Assembly: GCA_028710525.1 (NCBI GenBank)
Contig: JAQTTY010000001.1
Location: 149,855-213,854 of the forward strand
DNA length: 64,000 nucleotides
Source of the DNA: Gallionella sp.
Lineage (GTDB): Bacteria; Pseudomonadota; Gammaproteobacteria; Burkholderiales; Gallionellaceae
Direction of reading: 5' to 3'
Both the position numbers and the translations under genes were made by a program. The notes beneath the pieces were generated by a model. It had not been told where the DNA came from. It searched no databases and saw only the letters and a program-made list of their open reading frames with translations. Positions 33,231 to 40,225 of this stretch are shown piece by piece; position 1 is the stretch's first letter, and each line of letters opens with the position of its first letter.

Positions 33231-34421
33231 TTACCGCCCCCCGCCCTTGCTAAAGATTTCTTTTGGATCCCAACGGACAAAATGGCGAAATCCAAGAGCC
33301 AAAATAACCAACACAAGTGCCCGGGCTACAAACTGAACTGAGGCGTCGTGTCCCTGCGTAAAGGAATCGACAATACTGCCAGATCCGACCGCGAACCCAA
33401 TGTATCCGACCGCGATAATCAGAAAGTTCTTTATAGTCAGTGGGGCCGCGAAGGAACATACAAAGAGGCTCATGGAAAGAAGAATTAGGGTTAATCGCAA
33501 ATTGCCTCGATAGGGAAGCGAAGTGGAGCCGTAGTTAGCCTGTTGATAACTGCTCTTCCATACCCGACTCAGGGACACACTAGCCCGCTCCAAGACGAAT
33601 GTCGGCCAATCGGTGTATAGCGATAAATAGATATCGCTAGGTGCACTTCCACTAGGCAGTGATTTGAATACAGGAGCGAAACACCCTTCAAACGATATAG
33701 AGTTTTTGTCTGCCCAGTTGTATCCAAGGCAGGGAAGAATCAGTGACGACACATTCTTTTCCTCAGCTCTTAACAGAATGTCGGAAATCCCTTTTGATAT
33801 CAAACCATCATTTTTTCTAGATTCTCCATGACCGATCAGAAGCACAAAAAGATGCTTGATTGGAAACCGAGCATACTGTTCTTGAGGAATGTGCAGAACC
33901 AGCTCAAGAACGTCACCAGGAGATCGGCCATTAATTTGATCAAACAAATCCCGCAGTTCTCTAGCATCGTCAAGCGAAACCTGCATCAATTTTGCCAACA
34001 CCGCCTGTCCCAAAGTACCTATCGTCGATTCATCTGAACCTTCGTAGACGTAAAGCGGGATAACGAGAGCGTTGGAATCGCCTTTTACATAATTCAAATA
34101 GTTGTCGTTATCGACTTTATCGATTGCGACGGTAACGTCGTGGGCTTTAATTGTTCCAAGGTGAACAACCTGATTTTTAACAATAGAAGTTATGCCGACG
34201 TTCTCAGTCAACATCCGATTTTCAACAAGAGCTGGAAAGCAGATGTAATCGCCGATTAGGAACATGATTGGGAGCAGCACTAGTGCGCTGCGCTGCGCAA
34301 CACTCCATTTAGCGGAATGGCGTAGTCGGAATGCAGAGATAGCATCTCTTAGAGAGCCCAAAGACAGAACCAATTTTGAAAATAACGGTTTTACCATCCC
34401 TGATTCCATATGAGCGCCCAT
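33231..34421 (-). CDS. Membrane protein of RT operon, possible effector with macro-like central domain
   Basis: Up to 396 residues. A membrane helix lies near residues 45-65 (ALVLLPIMFLIGDYICF), a soluble domain spans about 80-290, and three helices follow at the C-terminus (near 308-350 and 365-383). The soluble domain contains LFVLLIGHGE and SSLILPCLGYNW...SISFEGCFAPVF, which resembles the LPalG region and following helix of macro domains; this is a weak, by-eye match. ATG choices are 34421, 34409 and 34397; the last overlaps the end of a 40-codon ORF. The first gene of the RT-HIRAN operon; it may be the membrane-acting component. Confidence 0.6.
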   Translation of the reverse strand: MGAHMESGMVKPLFSKLVLSLGSLRDAISAFRLRHSAKWSVAQRSALVLLPIMFLIGDYICFPALVENRMLTENVGITSIVKNQVVHLGTIKAHDVTVAIDKVDNDNYLNYVKGDSNALVIPLYVYEGSDESTIGTLGQAVLAKLMQVSLDDARELRDLFDQINGRSPGDVLELVLHIPQEQYARFPIKHLFVLLIGHGESRKNDGLISKGISDILLRAEEKNVSSLILPCLGYNWADKNSISFEGCFAPVFKSLPSGSAPSDIYLSLYTDWPTFVLERASVSLSRVWKSSYQQANYGSTSLPYRGNLRLTLILLSMSLFVCSFAAPLTIKNFLIIAVGYIGFAVGSGSIVDSFTQGHDASVQFVARALVLVILALGFRHFVRWDPKEIFSKGGGR

Positions 34422-34513
34422 TTTATCTTTGCGACTGCGTTCACAATGTCATTCCTCAGGGTAACCAGAAAGACAATGTGCTCCCGATCGGCCAGTTCAG
34501 AACAAACGGGCAT
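34391..34513 (-). CDS. Possible 40-residue leader ORF of the RT operon
   Basis: The ORF starts MPVCSELADREHIVF directly after the ettA stop codon and ends WNQGW, its stop overlapping the internal ATG at 34397 of the membrane protein gene (ATGGTAA). The arrangement suggests translational coupling, but the ORF has no clear ribosome binding site and no recognised domain. It may equally be a gene fragment. Confidence 0.25.
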   Translation of the reverse strand: MPVCSELADREHIVFLVTLRNDIVNAVAKIKWALIWNQGW

Positions 34514-34517
34514 TTCA

Positions 34518-36188
34518 TTACCGACTAATCGGCTTATAACGAATTCGCTTAGGCTTCGCGCCTTCCTCACCCAAACGCATCTTCTTATCCGCTTCGTATT
34601 CCTGATAGTTGCCGTCAAAGAACGTCCACTTGGAATCACCTTCACAGGCGAGGATGTGGGTGGCGATGCGGTCTAGGAACCAGCGATCGTGGGAGATGAC
34701 GGCGACGCAGCCGGCGAACTCTAGCAAGGCATCTTCCAAGGCACGCAAGGTTTCGACGTCCAGATCGTTGGATGGTTCGTCCAGCAGCAGTACGTTGCCG
34801 CCCGCGATCAGTGTTTGTGCCAAGTGCAGACGGCCACGCTCACCACCGGAGAGTTGGCCAACCAGTTTAGTTTGGTCGCCGCCCTTGAAGTTGAAGCGGC
34901 CGATGTAGGCGCGCGCAGGGGTTTCGTATTTGCCTACGGTCAGTATCTCGTTGCCGCCGGAGATGGCTTCGAACACGGTCTTGTCGTTCTGCAGCGAGTC
35001 ACGCGCTTGGTCGATGTGCGCAATCTTGACGGTCTGGCCGATCTTCAAAGTGCCGCTGTCTGGTGTTTCTTTGCCGGTGATCATGCGGAACAGGGTGGAT
35101 TTACCCGCGCCGTTCGGGCCGATGATGCCGACAATCGCGCCAGCCGGAATCTTGAAGCTGAGGTTGTCGATGAGCAGACGGTCGCCATAGGCTTTGCTGA
35201 CGTTCTCAAATTCGATAACTTCGTTACCCAGACGTTCGCCCACGGGGATGAAGATCTCTTGGGTTTCGTTACGCGCTTGGTGTTCTTGCGAGTTCAGTTC
35301 TTCGAAGCGTGCGATACGCGCTTTGGATTTGGCCTGGCGCGCTTTTGGATTCTGGCGTACCCATTCCAATTCTTGCTTCATTGCTTTTGAATGCGCATCG
35401 AGTTGCTTCTGTTCGGTTGCTAGACGCTCGCCCTTTTGTTCCAGCCAGCTGGAGTAGTTGCCCTTCCAAGGAATGCCGTGGCCACGGTCTAGTTCGAGTA
35501 TCCATTCAGCGGCGTTGTCGAGGAAGTAGCGATCATGGGTGACGGCCACTACGGTGCCGGGGAAGCGCACTAAGAATTGTTCCAGCCATTCCACAGATTC
35601 CGCGTCCAGATGGTTGGTTGGCTCGTCCAACAACAGCATGTCGGGTTTTTCCAGCAGCAGTTTGCATAGCGCCACGCGGCGCTTCTCACCACCAGAGAGG
35701 TTTTGGATTACGGCATCCCACTCAGGCAGACGCAGCGCATCGGCGGCGATTTCCATTTGGTGTTCAGCATCGGAGCCAGAGGCGGCGATGATGTTCTCTA
35801 AGCGCGCTTGCTCGGCAGCGAGTGCGTCGAAGTCAGCATCTTCTTCGGCATAGGCGGCGTACACCTCGTCCAGCTTTTGCTGCGCTTGCATCACTTCGCC
35901 CAGCGCGGATTCGACTTCTTGGCGCACGGTCTTGGTCGGGTCGAGCTTGGGCTCTTGTTCCAGATAGCCGATCTTGATGTTGGGCAGGTGTTGCACCTCG
36001 CCGTCATATTCTTTGTCCTGATTCGCCATGATGCGCAGCACCGTGGACTTACCTGAGCCGTTCAGACCCAGTAGGCCGATCTTGGCGCCGGGGAAGAAAC
36101 TCAGCGAGATGTCTTTGATGATCTGACGTTTAGGGGGGACGATCTTGCTCACACGGAGCATGGACATTACATATTGACCTTGTGCCAT
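34518..36188 (-). CDS. ettA: Energy-dependent translational throttle protein EttA (ABC-F)
   Basis: The 556-residue protein (E. coli EttA is 555) has two ABC domains: Walker A GLNGSGKST (near 40-48) with LSGGEKRR, and GPNGAGKST (near 354-362) with LSGGERGR. The arm and linker (P-tite) region ELEWVRQNPKARQAKSKARI is typical of EttA, as is the C-terminal KKMRLGEEGAKPKRIRYKPI. It binds the ribosomal E site and gates translation start according to energy state. There are no membrane partners, as expected. The accessory RT operon begins right after its stop codon, making its 3' end one edge of the island. Confidence 0.95.
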   Translation of the reverse strand: MAQGQYVMSMLRVSKIVPPKRQIIKDISLSFFPGAKIGLLGLNGSGKSTVLRIMANQDKEYDGEVQHLPNIKIGYLEQEPKLDPTKTVRQEVESALGEVMQAQQKLDEVYAAYAEEDADFDALAAEQARLENIIAASGSDAEHQMEIAADALRLPEWDAVIQNLSGGEKRRVALCKLLLEKPDMLLLDEPTNHLDAESVEWLEQFLVRFPGTVVAVTHDRYFLDNAAEWILELDRGHGIPWKGNYSSWLEQKGERLATEQKQLDAHSKAMKQELEWVRQNPKARQAKSKARIARFEELNSQEHQARNETQEIFIPVGERLGNEVIEFENVSKAYGDRLLIDNLSFKIPAGAIVGIIGPNGAGKSTLFRMITGKETPDSGTLKIGQTVKIAHIDQARDSLQNDKTVFEAISGGNEILTVGKYETPARAYIGRFNFKGGDQTKLVGQLSGGERGRLHLAQTLIAGGNVLLLDEPSNDLDVETLRALEDALLEFAGCVAVISHDRWFLDRIATHILACEGDSKWTFFDGNYQEYEADKKMRLGEEGAKPKRIRYKPISR

Positions 36189-36340
36189 TTTGCGGGTTCT
36201 CTAAGGGTGGTTCGGAAAGGGGCGTAGCTTACCGCAAACCCACTTCCTAAAGAACCCGAATTGGGTATCATGCCGTCCGGGTCGGCAAGCGCTAACCCGA
36301 TGTGTCGTTTCTAAAATCCAATAACCACAGGAGAATCAAC

Positions 36341-36766
36341 ATGAGTATTTTTGACAGTATCGCAAATGCAATCGGTAATCAGACTGGCGCAGCATCAGGC
36401 GCGCAGGGCAATCTGCTGGAATCCGTGATGGGCATGATGAACGACCCCAAGATCGGCGGCTTGTCCGGTTTGGTGGAGAAGTTCTCGCAAGGCGGTCTGG
36501 GCGAGCAAGTGGCTTCTTGGGTGAGCACCGGCAAGAACCTGCCCGTGTCTGCAGAACAGATCCAGTCGATGCTGAGTTCGACCGGCTTGCAGGACATTGC
36601 GGCGAAATTCGGTTTCAACAGCGCGGACGCCACCAACCAGTTGTCGCAGTTGTTGCCACAGGTGATCGATAAGCTGACCCCGAACGGCCAAGTTCCGGCT
36701 CAAGGCGATGTGTCGCAACAGTTGTTGGCAGGCTTGAGCGGTTTGTTCGGCAACAAGACGGCTTAA
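36341..36766 (+). CDS. YidB family DUF937 protein
   Basis: The 141-residue protein starts MSIFDSIANAIGNQTG at 36341, preceded by AGGAGAA. It has the DUF937/YidB pattern: LLESVMGMMNDPKIGGLSGL, FSQGGLGEQVASWV, LPVSAEQI, LSQLLPQVIDKLTP and a glycine-rich C-terminus. The function is unknown. It is a single-gene unit ended by a strong terminator. Confidence 0.82.
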   Translation: MSIFDSIANAIGNQTGAASGAQGNLLESVMGMMNDPKIGGLSGLVEKFSQGGLGEQVASWVSTGKNLPVSAEQIQSMLSSTGLQDIAAKFGFNSADATNQLSQLLPQVIDKLTPNGQVPAQGDVSQQLLAGLSGLFGNKTA

Positions 36767-36789
36767 TTCCTTAGCCAGCATCACTAAAG

Positions 36790-36816
36790 GGGCCTGCAGC
36801 GATGCAGGCCCTTTTT
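36790..36816 (+). terminator. Intrinsic terminator of the yidB-like gene
   Basis: GGGCCTGCA at 36790-36798, loop GCGA and TGCAGGCCC at 36803-36811, followed by five T. Confidence 0.88.
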
Positions 36817-36890
36817 GCTGCGCGGTTTTTTTGCAACCCTGTGTAAGGTATCGTGGTCTCACGCGACTAAGGCGCAGGAGGACACAAATC

Positions 36891-37421
36891 ATGCAACGTA
36901 GAAAATTCTTACAAGTCGTTTCGTCATTGTCGCTGGCTTACGCGCTGCCGTCTTGGTCGGCCACCGCGATGGTCAGCATCATGCAGTATTCAGACGCTGG
37001 CAAAGCCTTAGGGCGAGCGACCTTGCCCAAGGTGAACAAAGACGCGGAGTGGAAGCGCACGCTCACACCGCTGGCCTATAACGTCACTCGTGAGCAAGGC
37101 ACTGAGCGCGCCTTTTCGCAGCCCGGTTACGACAACCATGCGCCGGGCTTGTATCGCTGCGTGTGTTGCGACAACGCGCTGTTCGACGCCAAAACCAAAT
37201 ATGACTCCGGCACAGGTTGGCCTAGCTTCTGGCAACCCATCGCCGCCGAGAACGTGCGCAACATCGAAGACCGTTTGTTCGGCATGGTGCGCACCGAAGT
37301 GCGCTGCGCTTTGTGCGACGCACATCTGGGCCACGTATTCGACGACGGCCCCAAACCGACAGGGCTGCGCTACTGCATGAATGCAGTGGCGATGCGGTTT
37401 GTGGCGTATGGGAAAGCTTAA
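36891..37421 (+). CDS. msrB: Peptide-methionine (R)-S-oxide reductase MsrB with Tat-type signal
   Basis: The ATG at 36891 follows GGAGG and gives 176 residues. The N-terminus MQRRKFLQVVSSLSLAYALP is a twin-arginine-like signal, so the enzyme is probably exported folded. The MsrB domain has zinc CxxC pairs (CVCC and CALC), SGTGWPSFWQP and the catalytic Cys in RYCMNAVAMRF. It reduces methionine-R-sulfoxide in envelope proteins. Together with the DipZ-like protein (37651) and exported MsrA (39563) it forms an envelope repair set. A 28-bp inverted-repeat element separates it from the dipZ gene. Confidence 0.9.
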   Translation: MQRRKFLQVVSSLSLAYALPSWSATAMVSIMQYSDAGKALGRATLPKVNKDAEWKRTLTPLAYNVTREQGTERAFSQPGYDNHAPGLYRCVCCDNALFDAKTKYDSGTGWPSFWQPIAAENVRNIEDRLFGMVRTEVRCALCDAHLGHVFDDGPKPTGLRYCMNAVAMRFVAYGKA

Positions 37422-37451
37422 AACCTATGACCACGAAAAACTAAAACCCAT

Positions 37452-37612
37452 GTCCACGAAAGACACGAAAAGCACGAAAAAAGGCGAAAAAATATTTAGG
37501 TGGGCCTGAGTAAGTCCGTTCGCCCTCAGCTTGTCGAAGTGATTTCCGCAACTTAACCTGCGCCTAATTAGCTTGTGTTTTTTATTTCGTGCTTTTCGTG
37601 TCTTTCGTGGAC
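37452..37612. repeat. 161-bp element with perfect 28-bp inverted ends
   Basis: The left end (37452-37479, GTCCACGAAAGACACG...) and right end (37585-37612, ...TGTCTTTCGTGGAC) are exact inverted copies of 28 bases. The interior holds a half copy of the GAGCTTGTCGAA-type repeat at 37516-37540 and no gene. It looks like a small non-autonomous mobile element, and its hairpin could also affect read-through from msrB to the next gene. Confidence 0.75.
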
Positions 37613-37650
37613 TGGTTTGCTTTTGACTTTATGAATATCGGACTAACCTC

Positions 37651-39348
37651 ATGTTGATTTTTCTTTTAGCTTATTTGGGCGGCATGCTCACCATCTTCAG
37701 CCCCTGTGTGCTGCCGGTGTTGCCCTTTATCTTTGCGCGTTCTGGGCAGTCGTTCCGACGCAGCAGTCTGCCGGTGTTGATCGGTATGGCAGCGACCTTC
37801 ACGGTGCTGGCGAGTCTGGCAGCGGTGGGCGGGGCGTGGTTGGTGGCGCTTAATCAATACGGACGCTATGCCGCGCTAGCCTTGTTGCTGGTGCTGGGTT
37901 TGGCGCTGCTGTTCCCCGCTTTGTCGGAACGCATGATGCGTCCCTTCGTTGCCTTGGGCGGTCGCTTGCAGGCGCGTGCCGACCAGCAAGCCAGTATCCA
38001 AGGTTCGCTGTTGTTAGGTGTGGCAGTGGGCTTCTTGTGGGCACCGTGTGCGGGGCCGATCTTGGGCTTGGTGTTGGCGGGTGCGGCGCTACAAGGCGCG
38101 AACTTGCATAGCGCTTTCCTGCTGTTGGCCTTCGCTGCGGGTGCAGCGACTTCGCTGGGCTTGGCGCTGCTGGCAGGGGGGCGCGTGTTCGCCATGATGA
38201 AACGTGGGCTGGGCGCAGAAGAGTGGTTGCGACGCGGCTTGGGTGTGTTGGTGGTGGCGGGCGTGATCGTCATCGCGTTGGGCTGGGATACACGCTTCCT
38301 CGCGCAGTTCACTTTCCTCAGCACCGCGAACACGGAGCAGAAGTTGATCGCCAATCTGGCGCAGCCCGCTAAGCCTAAGCAGGCGTTACGCATCGCGCCG
38401 GAAGTGCAGGGTGCGACGCAATGGCTGAACTCGCCGCCGCTGCAACTGAGTGAGTTGCGCGGCAAAGTAGTGATGGTGGATTTCTGGACTTACTCCTGCA
38501 TCAACTGTTTGCGCACACTGCCTTATCTAAAAGCCTGGGACGAGAAATATCGCGCGCAGGGCTTGGTCATCATCGGCGTACATGCGCCCGAGTTCGCCTT
38601 TGAGAAGGACGAGCGCAATGTGCGCAAGGCGGTCGCTGAGTTAGGTATCAAATATCCGGTGGCGATGGATAACGACTTCGCGATCTGGAACGCGTATCAG
38701 AACGAATATTGGCCCGCGCATTATTTGATCGACGCGCAGGGCAGGGTACGCGAACAGCATTTCGGTGAGGGCAAATACGCTGAGACCGAGCAGGCCATCA
38801 TGGGCTTGTTGCAAGAGGCGAATGGCGGCAAGGCGGCGGGCGATGGTGCGCTCGTCGCGGTGCAAGGTGAGGGCGCGACCGCGGCTTCGTCTGGTGATTA
38901 CGGTCGCTCTCCCGAGACCTATCTGGGTTACGCGAAACTCGCGCATCTGGTCTCACCTGAAGCCTTGAAGTCAGATGCGGTGCAGCACTACAGCACACCT
39001 CAAACTCTCAAGCGTAACGACTGGGCGCTGGAGGGCGACTGGTTAGTGGCTGAGCAAGTTGCTGTGCTGCACGGTAAGCGTGGCGCGATCAGCTACCGCT
39101 TCTATGGCCGCGATCTGCATCTGGTGTTGGGCACTCAGAGTGGGCAGCCGCTGCGTTACAAAGTGACGTTGGATGGCAAGGCGCCTGCTGACGCGCATGG
39201 GTCGGACATCGATGCTCAGGGTCGCGGAATGATCACTGAGCAACGTCTGTATCAATTGATACGACTGCCCGGCGAGTTGGGCGAGCATGTGTTCCGTATC
39301 GAGTTTTTTGATAGTGGCGCAGAAGGGTATGCGTTTACGTTTGGTTGA
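37651..39348 (+). CDS. DipZ-like thiol-disulfide transporter (CcdA + thioredoxin fold)
   Basis: The 565-residue protein has an N-terminal CcdA/DsbD membrane domain of six helices with the paired cysteines in FSPCVLPVLPF (Cys19) and WAPCAGPI. After about residue 250 comes a TlpA/thioredoxin-like domain with SCINC (near 281-285), and then a C-terminal beta domain (residues ~410-565) as in DipZ. It should carry reducing power from cytoplasmic thioredoxin to the periplasm. Its position between exported MsrB and MsrA genes suggests these are its clients. The start ATG has only a weak ribosome site. Confidence 0.85.
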   Translation: MLIFLLAYLGGMLTIFSPCVLPVLPFIFARSGQSFRRSSLPVLIGMAATFTVLASLAAVGGAWLVALNQYGRYAALALLLVLGLALLFPALSERMMRPFVALGGRLQARADQQASIQGSLLLGVAVGFLWAPCAGPILGLVLAGAALQGANLHSAFLLLAFAAGAATSLGLALLAGGRVFAMMKRGLGAEEWLRRGLGVLVVAGVIVIALGWDTRFLAQFTFLSTANTEQKLIANLAQPAKPKQALRIAPEVQGATQWLNSPPLQLSELRGKVVMVDFWTYSCINCLRTLPYLKAWDEKYRAQGLVIIGVHAPEFAFEKDERNVRKAVAELGIKYPVAMDNDFAIWNAYQNEYWPAHYLIDAQGRVREQHFGEGKYAETEQAIMGLLQEANGGKAAGDGALVAVQGEGATAASSGDYGRSPETYLGYAKLAHLVSPEALKSDAVQHYSTPQTLKRNDWALEGDWLVAEQVAVLHGKRGAISYRFYGRDLHLVLGTQSGQPLRYKVTLDGKAPADAHGSDIDAQGRGMITEQRLYQLIRLPGELGEHVFRIEFFDSGAEGYAFTFG

Positions 39349-39355
39349 ACTGCCT

Positions 39356-39519
39356 ATTCCCTCACCCCTGCAAGGGGGAGGGCTTACCCGCAAGGGGCAT
39401 GTCCGTAGTTGTAAGGCAGCAAGAGCTGCCAACAACATACGCCAGGGATGGGGTATAGACGAGGGATATCAGCCGCATCGACCCTCATCCTAACCTTCCC
39501 CCTGAGAGGGGGAAGGAAT
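39356..39519. repeat. C/G-rich hairpin repeat between dipZ-like gene and msrA
   Basis: The outer ends ATTCCCTC and GGAAGGAAT are inverted. The left part has CACCCCTGCAAGGGGGAGGG and the right part CCTTCCCCC-TGAGA-GGGGGAAGG, a 9-bp hairpin. Same family as the copies at 7767-7918, 45151-45256 and 50630-50690. No gene is inside. Confidence 0.7.
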
Positions 39520-39562
39520 TGAGTAAATGAAAATACATTGTGTCGAAATGAAGGAGAGCAAT

Positions 39563-40165
39563 ATGAAAAGATCATTACTAAGTCTGACCCTGCTTTTGGG
39601 TCTGGGAGTCGCCAACATCAGCTTAGCTGCGACGCAGATAGCGGTGTTCGCGGGCGGCTGTTTCTGGGGCGTGGATGCGGTGTACAAGCATGTCAAAGGG
39701 GTGAACGAAGTGGTGTCGGGTTATTCCGGTGGCACGGCGAACACGGCGCATTACGAGATGGTGAGTGAGGGCGATACCGGCCACGCCGAAGTGGTGCGGG
39801 TGAGTTATGACCCAGCGCAGGTGAGCTATCAGCAGTTGTTGCAGGTGTTCTTTAGCGTGGCGCATGACCCCACGCAGCTGAATCGCCAAGGGCCTGATGT
39901 GGGTAGCCAGTATCGTTCAGCGATCTTCACCACCACACCGGAACAGATGCTGCAGGCCGAGGCTGCAATCAAGACGCTGAGTGACAAGCATATCTACGCC
40001 TCGCCCATCGTCACGCAAGTGGTGCCACTGCAACAGTTCTACCCAGCTGAGGCGCATCACCAAAATTATCTGGCGCTGCATCCTACTCAACCTTATATCG
40101 TGTTTCACGATATGCCCAAGCTGAAAGCTTTGCAGCGTGTGTTCCCAACGCTATATGTAAAGTAA
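39563..40165 (+). CDS. msrA: Peptide-methionine (S)-S-oxide reductase MsrA, exported
   Basis: The ATG at 39563 (after AAGGAGAG) gives 200 residues. A Sec signal peptide (MKRSLLSLTLLLGLGVANIS, cleavage after SLAA) precedes the MsrA fold: GGCFWGVDAVYKHVKGV with catalytic Cys33, YSGGTANTAHYEMVSEGDTG, and FYPAEAHHQNYL. It lacks a fused MsrB. It acts on methionine-S-sulfoxide in the periplasm and complements the exported MsrB upstream. Electrons probably come from the DipZ-like protein. Confidence 0.9.
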   Translation: MKRSLLSLTLLLGLGVANISLAATQIAVFAGGCFWGVDAVYKHVKGVNEVVSGYSGGTANTAHYEMVSEGDTGHAEVVRVSYDPAQVSYQQLLQVFFSVAHDPTQLNRQGPDVGSQYRSAIFTTTPEQMLQAEAAIKTLSDKHIYASPIVTQVVPLQQFYPAEAHHQNYLALHPTQPYIVFHDMPKLKALQRVFPTLYVK

Positions 40166-40225
40166 GGGCAGGATGAGCACGCTATTCAGTTGCTTAAATA
40201 TCCGACTGTGATGCGATAATGCGTG

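Noticed and set aside
31360..34517. Retron msr-msd RNA next to the reverse transcriptase
   Set aside because: The flanks are short and show no inverted a1/a2 repeats or msr-like stem-loops; the RT also lacks typical retron features.
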